Shown: piece after piece, positions 21,801-32,668 of the stretch
Layout: every line of letters starts with the position of its first letter
Numbering within the stretch: position 1 is the stretch's first letter
Assembly: GCF_036588685.1 (NCBI RefSeq)
Contig: NC_086386.1
Span: 71,546,682 to 71,610,681 of the forward strand
Length of the DNA stretch: 64,000 nucleotides
Source: Mytilus trossulus
Lineage: Eukaryota; Mollusca; Bivalvia; Mytilida; Mytilidae
Reading direction: 5' to 3'
Notes under the pieces: model-generated
The model's input: only the letters and a program-made list of their open reading frames with translations
Database searches by the model: none
What the model was told of the DNA's origin: nothing
Program-made: the position numbers and the translations under genes

Positions 21801-24800
21801 ATACCTGTCCAAAGGTTCCAATATTAAAACATACTTCATTTTCATTTATCTTATTCTGTATACCTGTCCAAAGGTTCCAGTGTAAAACGTACTTCATTTT
21901 CATTTGTTTTACTCTGTATATCTGTCCAAAGGTTCCAGTATAAAACATGCTTCCTTTTCATTTATCTTATTTTGGACCAGTAGTCTATCTTTTTCATCGT
22001 ATTATATGACAATGATCGAGTAAAAACATATCGATCGTAGATAACAACGCAACATTAACTATATAACATTTAAAAACAATTATTTTGATTGTGTCAAAAT
22101 GTAATAGAAAAAGTTGGTATGGGTATCTAAATCAAAAATGATAGAATTTGTTTATACCTTGCCAAAACGTAGTTTTTATTTACATATGTTCAAAAATATA
22201 ATAAAATGATAGGTCACTGCGGATATTCTCAAGCTACAGGTTGTGACAAAATTGTGTATGGATTATACAGGAAAAAACATCATATATAGAGCAGCTAAAC
22301 TAAATGACAGAATTGAAAAGTAGAATACGAGATGATAGCTTTTAGAAAAGGCTTTGATAATATCAAAAGAAAAGATCAGGTCACCGCGCGTTTTTTCTGG
22401 CTTAAATAAAAAAAATAGCAAAATTCCAAGTAGATTCCTTCAGAAAATGCACTATTTCAGAGTAACCTCCCCTTAAAATTCCACTTTAAAAACATTAAAA
22501 ATCAAGCATAAATAATATCGACATGTAAAAATATTAATATTTATAACTTATAATCTTATCGATTTGTTCTTTCAATGCAAATTGACATTAGTTATCTGCA
22601 TTCCTGCATCAAAGTTTGCTAACTTGATTGAAATCTGGACCTTAGGTTCTCTGCTTTACAATCCAAGATGGCGAAAGACACCCATACCGCCGTACGTCCA
22701 TGTTTTTGAAGTACTCTATAGATGTCTTATTTGCACTCGTAATTTAAAAACTGAACGGCCATAAAAAACTTAATATGCATATTTGTCAAACAATATTTTG
22801 TGATTTATAATAGGAAAACAAATCTCACTTTTTTCACGAATGATTTTGATTTCATTTTTTCTAACAATGTTTTATTTTTCATTTTAGCCGAAATCTGTGA
22901 AACATCATGGATAAAACATGAATGTTATGACCAACCTTGTCCTGGTGACATATGGTATAGGACATGCAATCAATGTTGTAAAATGAACAGCACGTGGTTT
23001 TGTGTTCATGATGTATACTATCACAATTGTAAAGCTACTGGACAGTAGGTATATATTATAAGTGATTAAGATAATAACACAATGTTGACTGCTCTATTTT
23101 TGTCATGTTAACCTATTATGTCAGTTTTGTTCACGCATCGTTGTCAATAACATGGAATTTGATGCGACTGTCATACAAGTGAGAGGTTAAGCTAGCTATA
23201 AAACAAGGTTCAATCCACCTTTTTCTTTATAAGTAAATGTATGTACCAACTCAGGCATATGACAGTTGTTATCCATTCGTTTGATGTGTTTGAGCTTTTG
23301 ATTTTGCCATTTGTTTAGAGACATTCCGTTTTGAGTTTTCTTCGGAGTTCAGTATTTTTGTGGTTTTACTTTTAAACTCTTGGGGTTTTTTTGTGTTTTT
23401 TTCTTGTGTTTTTTCTAACACTTGAATTTATTATATGCAAAGCTTGCTAGCTTTGAGTGAAGGATGCTGTTGTTTTAATTGCTGACCCGGTCACTGCAAA
23501 TTCTAGAAACTGAATTGTGTCGTCTCTAAGCTCAAATGCGGGTTTAGAAACAACTTAAACAACTGGTAGAAAAACAGTCAACACAATCATCTGATATATG
23601 GTTGAATTTATTCACAAGTACAGATACTTAGCACCTTAATACGTTTAAAATCTTAATAAGCATTTCGGTCGAACACATAGACTAGTTAAAAGAGTAGTAC
23701 ACTGATTTCCAATAAACCGATTAAGACGATACAAATCAAGCTAAACAACAAAAAACTGAGGCAATCCCACGAACCAAAAAGTAGCAAAACCTGGTTTTTC
23801 GACAAAGTAAGCGTTTATTTTGTTATGCATGCATCGCTTCCTTGTAATTCCGCTTTCTGTTAGAAATTAAAAAACAACACTTCAATTCAATTCACACTAA
23901 TATTGTTCGATAAAGTATTATTTTACAACTGGCATCCGTTTTAACAATAAATCAAAAACAAAAGAAATCAACTGTTATCACAACGAAAAGTCCCAAATCA
24001 AATTGGAAATTCAAAACATCAAACACATAGGGTTTTATAACTAGCTAAAAAGTGTTTGGGTTATAACATAAATACAATTCAAACATATATGTATCGTATG
24101 CATATATGACCTTGATTTGTTGAAAATCTATTCAACATTCTTTTCTAGTGGAAGCGCGATTACTAAAAGAAATTTTACAGATAGGCCAAAAGACCCGTAT
24201 GACAACACAGAAGAATATTCATCAGATAGCAACAAAGCGTCCATGTGAGTAAAGTAACGGTGTACATACTAGTGAAAAGAACCTAGTAAAATTCAAAACA
24301 AATCAAATCAAATCAGTTATTCGTCGGTCCAAGGAGATCAGTTGCAAACGAATAAGTCTGATTTATTGAAGTTAATACACCTAAAAAGCGTTAGTCCGTA
24401 GAGTTTAAATACGTCTGTATCAAAAGCATAAAGGGTTTTTCAACTAAGGAATATTAAATAAGATAAAAACAGATTCCTACATTCGTAATTTTATATTGAT
24501 ACTTTATGCACATTTCTTATATCTCATTCATTGCATTGGTTACTCCGCTTTCCATTTGCTCTCTTTTCATTTTTTTAGCAATGTAACGGTTCGGCAAACT
24601 TCGGCAACAGAACTCGGAATTATTTAAGCGTGCGCCCAACAACTACTGAATTTAATATAATATGAAGATAATACGTATCAGATTTGTAGTAAATATAAAA
24701 TAAAACGTGCATTCAAGACCAAGTTTAATATATGCATGCAAAGGTTCAACTATTTTGCTTACATTACAGTTTTAAGACGAGGGGCGAAAGATACCAGAGG

Positions 24801-27800
24801 GATAGTCTTAACTCATAGATCGAAAATAAACTGACAACATCATGGCTAAAAATGAAAAAGACAAACAGACAAATAATAGAACACAATACACAACATAGAA
24901 AACTAAAGACTAGGCAACATGAACCCCACCAAAAACTGGGAGTGATCTCAGGTGTAATGGAATGGTACGCAGACCCTGGTATCATATGACTTTGAATTAC
25001 AAAAAAATGTGTTATTTTTTCTTCATTATAATTACAGAAGGATTGGTGTTGTTGGTTCAATTGCATCTGGAGCAATATTTACCATTGTTGCAATTATAAT
25101 TTTTGTGCTTTTGAGTCGCCGTCGAAAAAGTAATCAACTTAGAAGGAATATTCCGTTCATTTTTGCCAATAACCAAAAAGGCGGGAATAATGGAGTGTCA
25201 CGAAGTTATCCGGAATATAATGTAGGAGGTACGTGTCATTAAGGGGTGGCGGAAGTCTTAATTAAAATGTTAAGAATTTTTCACTAAACGTCATAATGTA
25301 ATTTTTATCATGTTTATTTTTCTAAAAATATAACAAAAAGTCTCGGTCACATGATTTTTTTCTGCTACAAGATGTTCCAAATTTATCTGATTTTGTAAAC
25401 ATTATGCTTGGCAAATCCAATTTTGTGTTACATTAAGAAAAATTCACCAAATAAATTATGATAAGATGTAAAAAGATAGATCTTATAACATGCTTTTACG
25501 AATAGATAACTTAGCTGTATTTGGCAAAACTTTTTAGTAATTGTGTTCGTCAATGGTCTTTGACCTTGTACTTTATTTGTCCTTTTAACTTTTTTTGGAT
25601 TCAAGCGTCGCTGGTGAGTCTTTTGAAGACAAAACGCGCGTCCTGGTTTCTATGATTAGTTTATTTACAACCACTGGGTCGATGCCATGGCTGATGGAGT
25701 TCTAATTCCCCGAGGGTATCACCAGAAGTGCTGACATGAATTTTCATTGATATGGTCATATTTATGAAATTACTGATAACAAACTTTTGAATTTTTGAAA
25801 TACTAAGGCTTTTCTACCTCAGGAATAGATTACCTCAGCTGTATTTCGCGCGTCGGGCGTAAATACAAAATTGAATCATGGTATAAATGATAAGTTATTA
25901 TTTAAATTAGAAACGGGAAAAAATGTGGTCACCGGACTTGTTTTTTTTTAAGGTAGGTAAATTTGCAACACTTTCTATGAAAAAAATGTAAAAAAATATT
26001 AACACAGCTTGTACATTGTGGATGTAAGAAAGGATGCCGCGGTCATTGTAAATGTAGAAAATCGGGTGCACTACTTTGTTTGCTTGTGCTGGTGAATGTG
26101 AATAAACATGTATTAGCGTCCATAAATTAGTAATTCTAAAGATGTTTTAGTATATAAGGGACCTTTTTTTGTTTTAATCAATCTATCCAAAACTCTGCAT
26201 CGAGAGAGGACTCATCTCTGAAAGTTACGCCATATCGTTTTTTACCGGAAGAGTTAACTTTGTATTAAAACATTTTAAACAGTACAGTGATTTATAGTTT
26301 GAAGATAACTTCAAGTTAAACGTTTAGTTACCGGCCAGAAAAAAAACACCTGTTTCCATTTTGAAAAAAGTTGAATATTAAAATTTGATATTTCTATGTC
26401 CCCAATATTGGTTATTACAGTGAGTAGGGGTTTTAAAGACATATGTTCTATGTATTGTATGCATGAGATGCACCAAAGAAAGGTTCCTGCACAATATAAT
26501 GATAGTAGCAATATATCTTAAACATGTTTTCATTACCCTCCCTAAAAATACGCTTTTTATAGTAGAATGTCGGTTTGTGCAGATTATAATGAGAGGAGCA
26601 TGATTATACTATCTTTTCTCATACCAGCCTACGATATTTGTGGCTGATTTAAGTATAATGTGCTCCATATTGAATTTTACCGGAAGTTGTTCATTGATTC
26701 AGATTGCCTCCCTATCTTAAATAAAATAGTTATACAAGAGGAAGCTTTGTGCCAAGTTTTATGCTTGTAGCAGGATGTGCACAAATTTTTACCGATGACT
26801 AAATATAAAAAAAAAGATGTGGTATGGTTTCAAATGAGACAACTCTCAACAAGTGACCAAATGATAACAACTATAGGTCACCGTACGGCCTTCAACAATG
26901 AGCAAATCCCATACCACATAGGTAGCTATAAAAAGCCCCAAAATGAAAATGAAAACATTTCAATCGAGAAAAACTAACTGCCTAATTTATATACAAAAAA
27001 TGAACGAAAAAATGTAACATATAAAAAAACAATAACCACTGAATTACAGGCTCCCGACTTGAGACAGGCACATACATACAGAATGTAGCGAGGTTGAACA
27101 TGTCATTTGGATCCCAACCCTTCCCCTTACCTGGGACAGTGGTGAAACAATACAACATAAGAAGGAACTATAAAAATCAGTTGAAAAAGGCTTAACTCAT
27201 CAGAATGATTAACTCTTACTTACAAATTAAAACATGCTGTAATATAATTATGGTATGTAATTTCCATATATCATTATATTATTAATTCGTATATTTTAAC
27301 AAATTTGATTCGTTTAGAGATAGTCACATGTTAAACTATATTTTCGAAGGTAGAGAAAAAACGGCTGATAGCAAAAAGCATATTGACCGGCAAAAAGCAT
27401 ATCGCACGGTTATTTTTAGAATATCTAAAACCCGATATACTTTGTGACGTCATGTACTGAATTTCAAGATATTGTTTAACGTTTTATAACACATGATATC
27501 TGTCATCGATTATTTGACAAAAAATCTTAAAATACATAAGATGTAAAAAAAAAAAAAAAAAAGGAAATGAAATAACAACTAATATGTTGTTACTGTCAAT
27601 GAGACAATGTAATATCTATAAAATTCCAATAATCCTAAATGACGATTTTGATACAAATATGGTCGGAAATTAATAATATAACAAATATAGCCTTTGTATG
27701 AGGTCAATACAGGATATATCGACCCAAAGAAGTATATCGACCTCTAACTTCGTCCTCAGTCAATATACTTCTTTCAGGTCAATATATCCGTGCATCGACC

Positions 27801-28279
27801 TCATACAAAGGCTGTATTTGTATAATATAATACAATTCAAATGACCAGCCCTCTCCCTTGTATGTCAATACATTTCTGTTTTCTGCATATTCTTTATTTT
27901 TTTTTACACAAATATTAAAATGAAGATGACCAGAATCAAGACTATTTGACAACATGGATGGTTTGTACAATTCGTCAAAGATTTACAGGAATAAATTCCG
28001 TTTTACAAAACAGCGCAAATTGTGTTATATAATTATTTATAATCTGGCTTACAGCGAACAAAATGCTTGCAACTTATTTATTTATGTTTAGCAGCAGACG
28101 GCGGAAGAACCATACCAGCTTACCAACCACCTGTTTCTACAATTGCATGTTTACTATGCACTCAAAATGTGACCAATGATAAACTACAAAATGACTCACC
28201 ACCACCTTACTCAGAGTGTATTAATCATGATCGACCGAACACAGTTTTGTCAGGACCACCTTACTCAGAGTATATTTAA
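18897..28279 (+). CDS. Cys-rich single-pass membrane protein, paralogue 2, tail truncated by frameshift (5 exons)
   Basis: Exons 18897-18963, 22888-23044, 24149-24244, 25038-25228 and 28098-28279; phases 1/2/2/1; 693 nt, 230 residues. Signal peptide 1-22. Cysteines C26, C35, C40, C49, C52-C53, C61 and C70, with the block KMNSTW shared with paralogue 1. The stalk is 17 codons shorter and has an N-F-T sequon. Transmembrane helix about 109-132, then SRRRK. The tail has the QNVTN unit and PPPY at 205-208. A second, imperfect copy (GPPYSE) follows directly, and the reading frame then stops at TAA 28277-28279. One extra T relative to the adjacent internal repeat causes the stop; the next frame up to 28385 matches the paralogue 1 C-terminus, so the tail once ran about 35 residues longer. 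Intron 1 holds a satellite-like array. An AATAAA lies at 28438-28443. The membrane part looks intact, so this may still be functional. A sequencing indel is an alternative. Confidence 0.8.
19709..21976. repeat. Tandem array of 58-59 bp monomers with higher-order repeat
   Basis: About 39 copies of GTCCAAAGGTTCCAGTATAA / AACATACTTCATTTTCATTT / ATCTTATTCTGTATACCT, 58 bp (59 when ATATTAAAA replaces GTATAAAA). Variant monomers recur in fixed order. The TGTAAAACGT monomer is at 20421, 21122 and 21881 (steps 701 and 759); the GTATAATATATAC monomer is at 19831, 20590 and 21291 (steps 759 and 701). So three higher-order blocks of 12-13 monomers. Lies in intron 1 of paralogue 2. Confidence 0.9.
23085..23385. 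repeat. Dispersed repeat family C, reverse orientation
   Basis: ATTTGATGCGACTGTCATAC, GAGGTTAAGCTAGCTATAAA and CATATGACAGTTGTTATCCA mirror the 17215-17490 copy. In intron 2 of paralogue 2; the rest of that intron (23390-24140) shows no other gene. Confidence 0.6.
24770..24985 (-). mobile_element. 5'-truncated tail of the RT3-type retroelement
   Basis: GGGGCGAAAGATACCAGAGG...AATAAACTGACAACATCATG...GAAAACTAAAGACTAGGCAA...GAACCCCACCAAAAA is the reverse complement of 42795-42960. In intron 3 of paralogue 2. Confidence 0.6.
25500..25890 (+). repeat. Dispersed repeat family B
   Basis: Contains AAACGCGCGTCCTGG, CCACTGGGTCGATGCCATGG, CCGAGGGTATCACCAG and CTAAGGCTTTTCTACCTCAG. Diverged copy in intron 4 of paralogue 2. 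Confidence 0.55.
26803..27212 (-). mobile_element. 5'-truncated retroelement tail (RT1 family)
   Basis: AAAAAAGATGTGGTATGGTT...AACTATAGGTCACCGTACGG...CCCTTCCCCTTACCTGGGAC...AAAGGCTTAACTCATCAGA is the reverse complement of the RT1 tail. In intron 4 of paralogue 2. Confidence 0.7.
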
Positions 28280-28385
28280 TCATGATCAATCAGCACCATC
28301 TGAATCTACAGAACCATCTGAATCTACAGTACATTCTCCAGGTTTTCAACTTCTCGACGAAATGGATTGGGTGTATATGTATTAA
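28254..28385 (+). pseudogene. Decayed C-terminal tail of paralogue 2 downstream of the frameshift
   Basis: The segment around 28261-28290 duplicates 28204-28233 (ACTCAGAGT.TATT.AATCATGATC) with one extra T. After that T the other frame reads ...SAPSEST...STVHSPGFQ...VYMY and ends at TAA about 28385. It parallels SAPTDSAVHYQEIQ...NRYM at the end of paralogue 1. So this was coding and has been lost by a 1 nt insertion, or the T is an assembly error. Confidence 0.6.
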
Positions 28386-28437
28386 TGAAATGTTAAATCA
28401 AGTTGTGCACAAATTCGTATACTCATAAAAGAAAATC

Positions 28438-28443
28438 AATAAA
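28438..28443 (+). terminator. Candidate poly(A) signal of paralogue 2
   Basis: AATAAA 159 bp after the current stop and about 53 bp after the ancestral stop at 28385. By consensus only. Confidence 0.4.
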
Positions 28444-28799
28444 TATAATAATGTCAACTAAACTGATTTTTGTGGGTTTTTTAATATAAAGATGAGCAGT
28501 GAGGACTTAAAAAACTTATAATATAGGAATTAAGGGTTAACATGAACGACTTTGAAAAGTCGCTTTTGTCGGATTAGCGAATTTAAAATAAAGTTAAAAA
28601 CAAAAGCAACACAAAAAAGTGCAAATAAATCATAATTTTTCAAATGGAAGTGGTAAGTCTTCTTGTGACTATTGACGGAATATATAAGCCTAAAAAAGTA
28701 CATAGACTGCATATGATATTCAATGACCATTTAGCTAAAAGAGATTAATTGAGTACGTAGATTATCTTGTAAGCTAGTAGAGAAAGACATTTGCTGATA

Positions 28800-28990
28800 A
28801 AAGATGGACTAAAGATATCACAGGCACCTGCAAACGCATAGATAGAAAATAACTGACAACGCCATGGCTAAAACAGAAAAAGAAAAACAGACAAATGATA
28901 GTACACAAGACACAACATAAAAAATTAAAGACTAAGCAACACGAACCCCACTAAAAACTTGGGGTGTATCCGGTGCTCCGGAAGAATAAG
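28800..28990 (-). mobile_element. 5'-truncated tail of the RT3-type retroelement
   Basis: AATAACTGACAACGCCATGG, GACAAATGATAGTACACAAG and CACGAACCCCACTAAAAACT match the reverse complement of the 42.8 kb tail. Confidence 0.55.
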
Positions 28991-29327
28991 CAGATCCTGC
29001 TCCGCATTATTATATTAATAGAGAAAGAAAATTTCACGATAAGCGTAACATTTTCACACAAAAATGAAAATTTTAAAATACTGTTGCTTATTTTAAATTT
29101 GAACGAAGTCTCACGAAACGGTCTATATGAGATAGGTTGTTTTCATTTTTGCTCTTATTTTGAAAACTAATTTATGATTTCTCAAAAGGAACAGGGAAAA
29201 ATTGGTAAAAGAGATGATGATAACTATCTAAAAACAACTTGAAACATACACGTGAAAACCAAAATTAATCTGATTCTGTTTTAGTCTTCGACAGCATAAC
29301 ATTTATATTTGCACGAATGACGTAACA

Positions 29328-29513
29328 TTTTTTAAAATACTAAGGCTTTTCTACCTCAGGCAAAACTTTTAGGAATTTTGGTTCTCAGATGCTCTTCAAC
29401 TTCGTACTTTATTTTGCCTTTTTAACTTAATTGGATTCGAGCGTTACTGGTGAGTCTTTTGTCGCGAAACGCGCGTCTGGCGTATATACTAAATTTAGTC
29501 CTGTTATCTATGA
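29328..29513 (+). repeat. Dispersed repeat family B, partial
   Basis: CTAAGGCTTTTCTACCTCAG, GCTCTTCAACTTCGTACTTT and GCGAAACGCGCGTCTGGCGT correspond to the 3' half of the family B unit. Confidence 0.55.
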
Positions 29514-29934
29514 TGAATTTATTGACAGTTGCTGAGAATGTCTTCATAAACATTAAAAATGCATGACGTGCACTATATATGTAATATCCTGTTCTGAGTT
29601 GGTGTGCTTTTACGGAAGAATACGTAATTTAACAAAGAACCAGAATTTCTGTTCTTTATCAGACCTTCATACTGTACAACATAATTTTTCGTTAGGGATT
29701 TTAATTTCGTTTATTTCGAGGATAAGAATAATCCACGAAATTAAAAGCCCAACGAAAATTAAACTGAAGATATACATTTGTTGATGATCTGAAACAGTCA
29801 TTTTGATCTGAAACAGCCGAATCATTATTCATTCATTTAAATTCAATACGATATTACAGGGATTTTACTTCTCTTTATGACATTCTAAATAGAGGAAGTT
29901 GCTGCTCAGAAGAAGACTCTTAAATCAAGAATTC

Positions 29935-30330
29935 TAAGTGGTGATGTTGCAATCATATTTTAGTAATTTTTTTTTGGATGCCATCACGAGTTGGCTTACT
30001 ATTATTGAATATCTGTTACACAGTCTAAGATGTATATGTTTCAATTGTCGGATATACAATCCCTTTCATTTGGGATCCAGTATTACCAACAGAATTGTTC
30101 GAATCATTGGTAGGCACTTACATGAGCACCATGATGGTTGCCACGTGTTGAACTGAAATCTGGCAACCCTTCCGGCGCACTTGAGATACTCCTAATTTGT
30201 TGTTATGATTCGTGTGGCTGAGGCTTTAGTTATTTATGTTACTATTTGTATTTTTCTTTCATGTTCAACTTGGTGTTGTCAGTGTATGTTCGACTTATGA
30301 GTTTGAATTTCGTTTTGAATTTTTTTTTTA
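29935..30330 (+). mobile_element. Probable 3' part of a degraded retroelement related to RT3
   Basis: GCCATCACGAGTTGGCTTAC...ATTGAATATCTGTTACACAG parallels GCCATCACCAGTTGGCTGAC...ATAACCGTTTCACAGATGAT at 42700. It is followed by a different tail. No intact frame. Confidence 0.4.
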
Positions 30331-30354
30331 TTTCAAACTGCTGGCCAACATTCG

Positions 30355-30580
30355 AGGGTATAACACAATGTTGACTACTCAACTACACTTTTTTACATTT
30401 TACCTATAATGTCTGTTTGTTATGTTCACACATCATTGTTAAAATAAAGGACTTGCATACCACTGTCATACAAATGCTTGCTTTATTTAGATATAAAACC
30501 AGGTTTAATCCAACATCGTCGACCTGATAAAATACTTTTAACAAACAGGAATAGGACAGTTGTTATCCATTACATCGAAG
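30355..30580. repeat. Dispersed repeat family C, reverse orientation, diverged
   Basis: Shares TAACACAATGTTGACTACTC and GGACAGTTGTTATCCATT with 23085-23290. No gene seen in the adjoining 30580-30990. Confidence 0.4.
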
Positions 30581-30989
30581 TGTTTGTATGAGTTTTGTTT
30601 ATTGTAACTTTTCAACTTGTACATAGATGTGCTAGCATTCTAAAGATTAAGAATACTTGTTATCTTTTCATTACTGGAACCAAGATATCTTGAACCATCG
30701 ACAAGTCAGATAACTTTTTGATCACTCATAATTTTATTGAAAAAATAATTCAGGTTTATTGTTTTTGTTTGTTACTTAATGTGTTAAATAATGATATCAT
30801 GTGTTCAAAAGAGTAGTAGTAACTCAAAGATGAATATTTTAAATATAACAAAGATGAATTGTTTTTGAAAGAGGTCAAGGTCAATTAATTTAAATTTTTA
30901 CATTGATGTGAAAAACATGAAAACATAAGTTTTTTGGTTTGGTTTTTTTTGTGTTTTTGTTTTCCATCAATTTGTTTATTTCTCAAACA

Positions 30990-31500
30990 GTTACCATAAG
31001 GCCTTCATCAATGATCAAAAATCGTGCCGCATAGTCAGCTGGAAACGGGAACTAATAACAAATGTAAAACAACTTAAACGAGAAAACTAATGGCCTAATT
31101 AATGTACATAATAATGAACAAAAAATGTTACTTAGCAAAACACGCAAACCACTGAATAACAGGCTCCTGACTTAAAACATGCACACACAGGAGATGACGG
31201 GGTAAAACTTTATGAAAGGAGCAAACCCTTCCCCTATCAATGAAGATGTGTAACAGTACCACATAGGTTCAAACTGTCAAAATCTGTTGTCAGAGGGTTA
31301 ACCCATCTGAAGATTACACCTAGAAATACATCAAACACAAACAAAAACTTAGTGCGGACGTGGACGGGTTTTTATAAATAACCCCAACAATAAAAAAAAT
31401 ATACTCAAATACAGATCTGAAATTACAAATTTACTGGCAGTTACTGACAGCTAGTTCAAAGTTGATAACAACTAACAAAAATAATCTTGCATCTAAGACC
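30990..31500 (-). mobile_element. 5'-truncated retroelement tail (RT1 family), diverged
   Basis: CCATAAGGCCTTCATCAATG, GCCGCATAGTCAGCTGGAAA, ACAGGCTCCTGACTTAAAAC and AGTGCGGACGTGGACGGGTT match the RT1 tail reverse complement at lower identity. It ends about 150 bp before the promoter block of paralogue 3. Confidence 0.6.
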
Positions 31501-31648
31501 TGTTAAATGGATACCATGGTAAAAAAAAGTTCTTGCTTTCGGACTTGACCGGAATTATTTATTTGTGTTTTGTTCTAAAACAATATAATCCTTCAAAATA
31601 GGAACAGTTTTTCCAGGTATCATTGTAATTTGAATAACGATATTTCAA

Positions 31649-31784
31649 AGTAAAAACACACTGTATACCCTTACTTAAATGTTTTAAAAAATTTTAATAA
31701 CTTTACAAAAATAAATACAGGTAGTTGACCTATATATATTGATTTAGCACAAAAACGAATGCGATTTAATACTTGGGCTTAAAG
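31649..31784 (+). promoter_or_regulatory. Conserved proximal upstream block of paralogue 3
   Basis: Shares ACACACTGTATACCCTTA with the block ahead of paralogue 1. It also shares the TACAGGTAG...GATTTAG...TTAAAGATGAAA segment with paralogue 2. The TACAG|GTAG could be a 5' UTR splice acceptor, but no donor can be fixed. Confidence 0.4.
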
Positions 31785-32612
31785 ATGAAATACATTTACA
31801 TCGACATAGCTATTTCAATTGTATTTTTTTACAATATTCAAGGTAAGTGAATTATTGTTTTTGTATTTGATTAAATTAGTTAAATTAGTCAAAGAAAAGT
31901 AAATGATGTGTCGCTTATCAACATAATCTTTATCAACTTGTGACAATTAATTAGAATTATAAATGACAAACTGAATTCTCTCTGGCGTTAACAAGTTCCT
32001 GATCATATTCATATTTCATGATTCCTAAATAAATGTACAACACAATGTAATGTAAATTGATATGATTTTTTTAATACCTGAGATCAACATCGGTGATACC
32101 TGAATAAAATGATATAGAAATGAGCATACAGCTACTTAATTATCTAACATATAAAGGCCATTTATGAAAATAAGTCGAGTAAACAAATTAAGAAATTTAG
32201 AACCAAGCTTCCTGTTTGCATGGTTAACAATTTTATGAGTTTTTAAGTCCATTGTTTATTATAAATTTCCACTTGAGCGAACACTAATACTGGGTAAAGA
32301 ATTTAAAGTTACATCTCACAGTTGAATGTTTTCTTTATATCACGTTTGTCATTTGTATATAAAATATTTATAAATGACTGCAGTGGAATATTGACAGATA
32401 ATTATCAATCAGGTTTAAATCAAAAATATTATCCAATTCTACACGTTTGTATTATTTGATTTTGTTATTTGATGAAAGCCTTTTCGTTTAGAATTTTCAA
32501 CGGAGTTTTTTTTATGATTTTCCTTTTTTTATGCGAATCTTGTTTTATTGATTAAAGAAACATATTTAAAAATATTTAACGCTGAACATAAGGCAAACAC
32601 TTATCATATATC

Positions 32613-32668
<56 letters not shown>

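Noticed and set aside
19709..21976. CRISPR-like array
   Set aside because: Contiguous 58-59 bp monomers without unique spacers in a eukaryotic intron; it is a satellite-type tandem array.
24764..25075. 103-codon minus-strand frame
   Set aside because: It spans a retroelement tail and the antisense of exon 4 of paralogue 2.
28176..28385. Separate 69-codon gene overlapping the end of paralogue 2
   Set aside because: Its second half is the frameshifted original tail of paralogue 2; its first half is the out-of-frame shadow of exon 5.
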